Assembly (NCBI RefSeq): GCF_020536995.1
Contig: NC_068359.1
Coordinates: forward strand, 75,778,882 to 75,842,881
Direction: 5' to 3'
From: Dreissena polymorpha
Lineage: Eukaryota; Mollusca; Bivalvia; Myida; Dreissenidae
Length of the DNA: 64,000 nt
The position numbers were made by a program, and so were the translations under genes. Position 1 is the stretch's first letter; every line of letters starts with the position of its first letter. Below are positions 58,453 through 64,000 of this stretch, piece after piece. A model generated the notes under the pieces. It was not told where the DNA came from. It ran no database searches and saw nothing but the letters and a program-made list of their open reading frames with translations.

Positions 58453-61026
58453 ACACAATTCTCTGTACGGGCACTTGCCATGACTTTATTTTTGAATATT
58501 TCTGTGTTCATGTGGTAGGGAAAACATTGTTGTATACTACAAATTCCCTGTTTTGCTTTTAGGTTGGAGACTACATAAGACTTTGACAGTTGGCGGGAAA
58601 CCATCATCAACTGGAGAGATGCCGGTAAAAAGATGGCCATAAAACAGTGACCGCTGATTCGCATTGAGTTCTTTCTTACATATTGGATGACCTATGTTTT
58701 TTCTTGTTTAAATCATTGCGGCTTGGAATGCTCTTTAAGAAAAGGTATGGTTATGGGGGTGTCTACGCGCAAAAGTTTGACTTTATTTTTTGTTAAAGTT
58801 ATTGCTTTTACATTGAATTTGTGCAGGAAATCTTTTGGTATGTTGTGACCTAAACTAACTTATGATAAAAATGAAATATCATCTGCAAGTGCAAAGTATG
58901 ACTGGGAAAGCAGATTTTTGGGCATTTCTTAGCAAAAGGGAAGAAAATAAGTGCATTAAATGCATGAATTCAGATTATTTGACCTGGAATAGTTGTTTTT
59001 CAAGTTGACCCCCCACCCTTATATAGTGGATTAAGGGCTAAATTGCGTTCCGACTTAAATTCAACCACATATTGGTTGACCGTGTCGCGTTAATGTGTTA
59101 CATGAAGTTAGAATTCAACGCCAGGGACTCCGTGATCGAGTAACGCAACTAAAGCTTTTGGCGAAAAGCATGAACATTCAAACAGAGCCCCATTTCACCG
59201 ACATGGAATGGCAGGCATTTTTACAGTATGGACAGTGCAGCAGATGCTTAACTGAGCCAGCCTTCATATTTAGTACAATCATGAATTTAGCAAGCTTTAT
59301 CACTTCATATTATTCATAAAAGTACACTTAAAATACATAAATGCATGTTTTTGTTTCATTTTTTTTATCTTTTTCTATTGGGTATTTTGACTTTTTCAGG
59401 TAAAGGAATGTCTGCGACTAAGTCAAGGGCCACTGGATAAGGGTTGTTGATGGCAAAACAGGTAATAATATCATTTTGTTATCATGTACACAAGCAAATA
59501 AGCATATGTATGATGCTTTAGGTGTGAAAGACTGTCATAATCAGGTTTGTGGTCACTCACACACTTGCCGTCATGTAATTCTCCTCGCAGTTTGTATTGA
59601 TAGTTCCGCGTCCTGACATGTAAAGCTCGTGCTTTGTTGGCAGCTGAAGTTGGCACTTAACAGGTTTATCCTTGTTCCTGAGCATGTATGCAGTACAGCT
59701 GAGTTGATTTGCTACTTGTAACCCTACAATTAGCTTGTTTTTGGTATTGTTTTCTCACAATATGCTTATATTCATGGTTCCGGCTTAAAAGGGTGTCGCG
59801 CCTTACTTAAACATAGGATTGTTATAGCAAGTGTCCCCTTCATCATTTACCTTAGAGGGATCTTTTTGACAAAATTTGGCACTTTCAGCAACTTGTTTTG
59901 TTTTTTTATTTGGTACATGCTTCTCTCATTCAGTGATTTAATGACAGTATTGTCCTTATTCGTTTTTCTTTGCATAAAAAGGTGACATGAATCATTGATA
60001 TTTGTTGTGTTGAGAATTCTGCAGGAAGCTGTGTCCCCAAAAGAAGTACTAGAAACCCCTTTCAGGACACTGCCTTGATCTGAACTGCCTTTCTACCGCT
60101 GTTACTACATGGAACATCATTGCTAAGCTTATAATGCTTGCCTACATATGTATATTTCTTTCAATTTAACTTTTCCTTCCAGCTTAACCCCCCCCCCCCT
60201 GCCCACAAATGAGCATTGTATTCTTTCGCTTGGTTACAAACTCCCATTTGGACCAGATTGCCACCATAAAAATAGCCTAAAGTACTTATTTTGTGTCCAA
60301 AATATGAAAATTTGTATTGTCTGGAACCTCTAATTGAGAGCTGGCAATGCATATTGACCATCTGCTGCAGTTAAAAGGCACCCATGACATTATATGCTAG
60401 AATATTTCATTGGCGGCTGGTAAATAAATGGGCAACGATCGACAAGGCGCTTTCAAGATTTTACACTTTTATTGGTGTGAAATAACAAGTTATTGGAAGC
60501 TTATTGATTACTACACTTCAAAGTATCTTTGATCTCTCATTTTGACTAATTAGTTTATTGTCTTGGATGAAATTTGATTGTTTTTGCTTTGAAATTGGCA
60601 TTTTTGGGATGATTAAAAAAACACACAAAAAAGACATTATCAAAATTGCTTAGAGTGAAAATATCTGACAAATTCATTCTTTCCCCACCACACATTAGCC
60701 CTACTTGCATGTTTATTTGGTTTGTTTTGGTATTTTATTGCAGATATTGAACACAACAGCTTTAAATCTTAAAGGGGCAGTTAAGCTTAACAGACCTAAT
60801 ATCGCCTTCTTCGGACTAAAAACACCCGCGTGTGAAAATATGATACAGAATGGCCAAATGGACAGCTTATCCAGCCAAACTTGGTGCAATATGGATGGGA
60901 TGATAATAATATGAAAGAAAAACACATTTCAGTCAAAATAAATTTCTCTTATAGGTTACGATACACTAAATACTTTTGGTGTTCAATGCTATACCCTCTA
61001 AAAACAAAATCTTCATTTATTTGTAG
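58453..61026. repeat. array B, copy 3
   Basis: 2,574 bp, direct orientation. Confidence 0.95.
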
Positions 61027-63599
61027 ACACAATTCTCTGTACGGGCACTTGCCATGACTTTATTTTTGAATATTTCTGTGTTCATGTGGTAGGGAAAACA
61101 TTGTTGTATACTACAAATTCCCTGTTTTGCTTTTAGGTTGGAGACTACATAAGACTTTGACAGTTGGCGGGAAACCATCATCAACTGGAGAGATGCCGGT
61201 AAAAAGATGGCCATAAAACAGTGACCGCTGATTCGCATTGAGTTCTTTCTTACATATTGGATGACCTATGTTTTTTCTTGTTTAAATCATTGCGGCTTGG
61301 AATGCTCTTTAAGAAAAGGTATGGTTATGGGGGTGTCTACGCGCAAAAGTTTGACTTTATTTTTTGTTAAAGTTATTGCTTTTACATTGAATTTGTGCAG
61401 GAAATCTTTTGGTATGTTGTGACCTAAACTAACTTATGATAAAAATGAAATATCATCTGCAAGTGCAAAGTATGACTGGGAAAGCAGATTTTTGGGCATT
61501 TCTTAGCAAAAGGGAAGAAAATAAGTGCATTAAATGCATGAATTCAGATTATTTGACCTGGAATAGTTGTTTTTCAAGTTGACCCCCCACCCTTATATAG
61601 TGGATTAAGGGCTAAATTGCGTTCCGACTTAAATTCAACCACATATTGGTTGACCGTGTCGCGTTAATGTGTTACATGAAGTTAGAATTCAACGCCAGGG
61701 ACTCCGTGATCGAGTAACGCAACTAAAGCTTTTGGCGAAAAGCATGAACATTCAAACAGAGCCCCATTTCACCGACATGGAATGGCAGGCATTTTTACAG
61801 TATGGACAGTGCAGCAGATGCTTAACTGAGCCAGCCTTCATATTTAGTACAATCATGAATTTAGCAAGCTTTATCACTTCATATTATTCATAAAAGTACA
61901 CTTAAAATACATAAATGCATGTTTTTGTTTCATTTTTTTTATCTTTTTCTATTGGGTATTTTGACTTTTTCAGGTAAAGGAATGTCTGCGACTAAGTCAA
62001 GGGCCACTGGATAAGGGTTGTTGATGGCAAAACAGGTAATAATATCATTTTGTTATCATGTACACAAGCAAATAAGCATATGTATGATGCTTTAGGTGTG
62101 AAAGACTGTCATAATCAGGTTTGTGGTCACTCACACACTTGCCGTCATGTAATTCTCCTCGCAGTTTGTATTGATAGTTCCGCGTCCTGACATGTAAAGC
62201 TCGTGCTTTGTTGGCAGCTGAAGTTGGCACTTAACAGGTTTATCCTTGTTCCTGAGCATGTATGCAGTACAGCTGAGTTGATTTGCTACTTGTAACCCTA
62301 CAATTAGCTTGTTTTTGGTATTGTTTTCTCACAATATGCTTATATTCATGGTTCCGGCTTAAAAGGGTGTCGCGCCTTACTTAAACATAGGATTGTTATA
62401 GCAAGTGTCCCCTTCATCATTTACCTTAGAGGGATCTTTTTGACAAAATTTGGCACTTTCAGCAACTTGTTTTGTTTTTTTATTTGGTACATGCTTCTCT
62501 CATTCAGTGATTTAATGACAGTATTGTCCTTATTCGTTTTTCTTTGCATAAAAAGGTGACATGAATCATTGATATTTGTTGTGTTGAGAATTCTGCAGGA
62601 AGCTGTGTCCCCAAAAGAAGTACTAGAAACCCCTTTCAGGACACTGCCTTGATCTGAACTGCCTTTCTACCGCTGTTACTACATGGAACATCATTGCTAA
62701 GCTTATAATGCTTGCCTACATATGTATATTTCTTTCAATTTAACTTTTCCTTCCAGCTTAACCCCCCCCCCCTGCCCACAAATGAGCATTGTATTCTTTC
62801 GCTTGGTTACAAACTCCCATTTGGACCAGATTGCCACCATAAAAATAGCCTAAAGTACTTATTTTGTGTCCAAAATATGAAAAATTGTATTGTCTGGAAC
62901 CTCTAATTGAGAGCTGGCAATGCATATTGACCATCTGCTGCAGTTAAAAGGCACCCATGACATTATATGCTAGAATATTTCATTGGCGGCTGGTAAATAA
63001 ATGGGCACCGATCGACAAGGCGCTTTCAAGATTTTACACTTTTATTGGTGTGAAATAACAAGTTATTGGAAGCTTATTGATTACTACACTTCAAAGTATC
63101 TTTGATCTCTCATTTTGACTAATTAGTTTATTGTCTTGGATGAAATTTGATTGTTTTTGCTTTGAAATTGGCATTTTTGGGATGATTAAAAAAAAACACA
63201 AAAAAGACATTATCAAAATTGCTTAGAGTGAAAATATCTGACAAATTCATTCTTTCCCCACCACACATTAGCCCTACTTGCATGTTTATTTGGTTTGTTT
63301 TGGTATTTTATTGCAGATATTGAACACAACAGCTTTAAATCTTAAAGGGGCAGTTAAGCTTAACAGACCTAATATCGCCTTCTTCGGACTAAAAACACCC
63401 GCGTGTGAAAATATGATACAGAATGGCCAAATGGACAGCTTATCCAGCCAAACTTGGTGCAATATGGATGGGATGATAATAATATGAAAGAAAAACACAT
63501 TTCAGTCAAAATAAATTTCTCTTATAGGTTACGATACACTAAATACTTTTGGTGTTCAATGCTATACCCTCTAAAAACAAAATCTTCATTTATTTGTAG
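61027..63599. repeat. array B, copy 4
   Basis: 2,573 bp. A shorter poly-C run (near 62762) changes the short frame over it, and an A-run difference lies near 63188. Confidence 0.95.
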
Positions 63600-64000
63600 A
63601 CACAATTCTCTGTACGGGCACTTGCCATGACTTTATTTTTGAATATTTCTGTGTTCATGTGGTAGGGAAAACATTGTTGTATACTACAAATTCCCTGTTT
63701 TGCTTTTAGGTTGGAGACTACATAAGACTTTGACAGTTGGCGGGAAACCATCATCAACTGGAGAGATGCCGGTAAAAAGATGGCCATAAAACAGTGACCG
63801 CTGATTCGCATTGAGTTCTTTCTTACATATTGGATGACCTATGTTTTTTCTTGTTTAAATCATTGCGGCTTGGAATGCTCTTTAAGAAAAGGTATGGTTA
63901 TGGGGGTGTCTACGCGCAAAAGTTTGACTTTATTTTTTGTTAAAGTTATTGCTTTTACATTGAATTTGTGCAGGAAATCTTTTGGTATGTTGTGACCTAA
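63600..64000. repeat. array B, copy 5, cut by the window edge
   Basis: The first 401 bases of another unit. The array continues beyond the window. Confidence 0.95.

Noticed and set aside
37541-64000. CRISPR-like or rDNA-like tandem array
   Set aside because: Units are 2.6-3 kb with no spacer pattern, and I see no rRNA sequence. It is a eukaryotic long tandem repeat.
1-64000. LTR retroelement, Polinton or other virus-like copy
   Set aside because: I saw no reverse transcriptase, integrase, capsid or polymerase B motif and no long terminal repeats in the window.

Overview
The window is non-coding-rich, AT-rich nuclear DNA from an animal, most likely a bivalve mollusc. GT-AG introns split short coding exons. 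Many dispersed repeats end in GGACGGACAGAC-type runs followed by a small GC hairpin and 'GGGGGCATAAAA', or carry the phrase 'AAGGGCCATAACTCTG'; I know these habits from bivalve genomes. The TTAA-flanked repeat near 20 kb and the 1.8 kb repeats near 27 and 30 kb remind me of Dreissena, but that genus is a guess from memory.

Layout. 1-20 kb holds no gene I can support apart from a broken tyrosine-recombinase (Crypton/ZMYM-like) copy near 15 kb. Small elements are scattered through it: a TTAA-flanked MITE with long inverted ends (8.4-8.9 kb), a GC-rich foldback (11.2-11.6 kb), a 155-bp palindrome (14.1 kb), a MITE with tandem repeats inside its inverted ends (17.2-17.7 kb), a 165-bp tandem array (19.0-19.8 kb), and a TTAA-flanked MITE that carries a tRNA-like sequence (20.0-20.5 kb).

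20.9-34.3 kb is the genic part. Two exons of a minus-strand gene (20944-21555 and 22487-22606) carry motifs of the large metazoan family annotated as DUF7869. A plus-strand gene (25435-34242, N-terminus not found) has eleven exons joined in frame: a helical N-terminal half, a coiled coil, a triplicated acidic SESEDEE/EQPPT segment and a C-terminal Tudor-like domain ending at TAA 34242. One exon is a 72-nt in-frame cassette containing a TGA. Two copies of a 1.8-kb repeat lie in the same orientation in its introns. A 175-bp palindrome carrying two AATAAA signals lies just past the stop.

34.5-37.5 kb is AT-rich, with a small hAT-like MITE and a minisatellite. From 37.5 kb to the end are two long tandem arrays separated by a 100-N gap: array A (unit about 2,977 bp, four full copies and one partial) and array B (unit about 2,574 bp, four full copies, one copy starting at the gap and one cut by the window edge). 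Both units hold a minus-strand open frame with a shared, gap-free 24-codon core that differs mostly at synonymous sites. This suggests that A and B are related, tandemly amplified gene-bearing units rather than plain satellite DNA. Small insertions and deletions rise on both sides of the gap, so sequence there is unreliable and true copy numbers are unknown.
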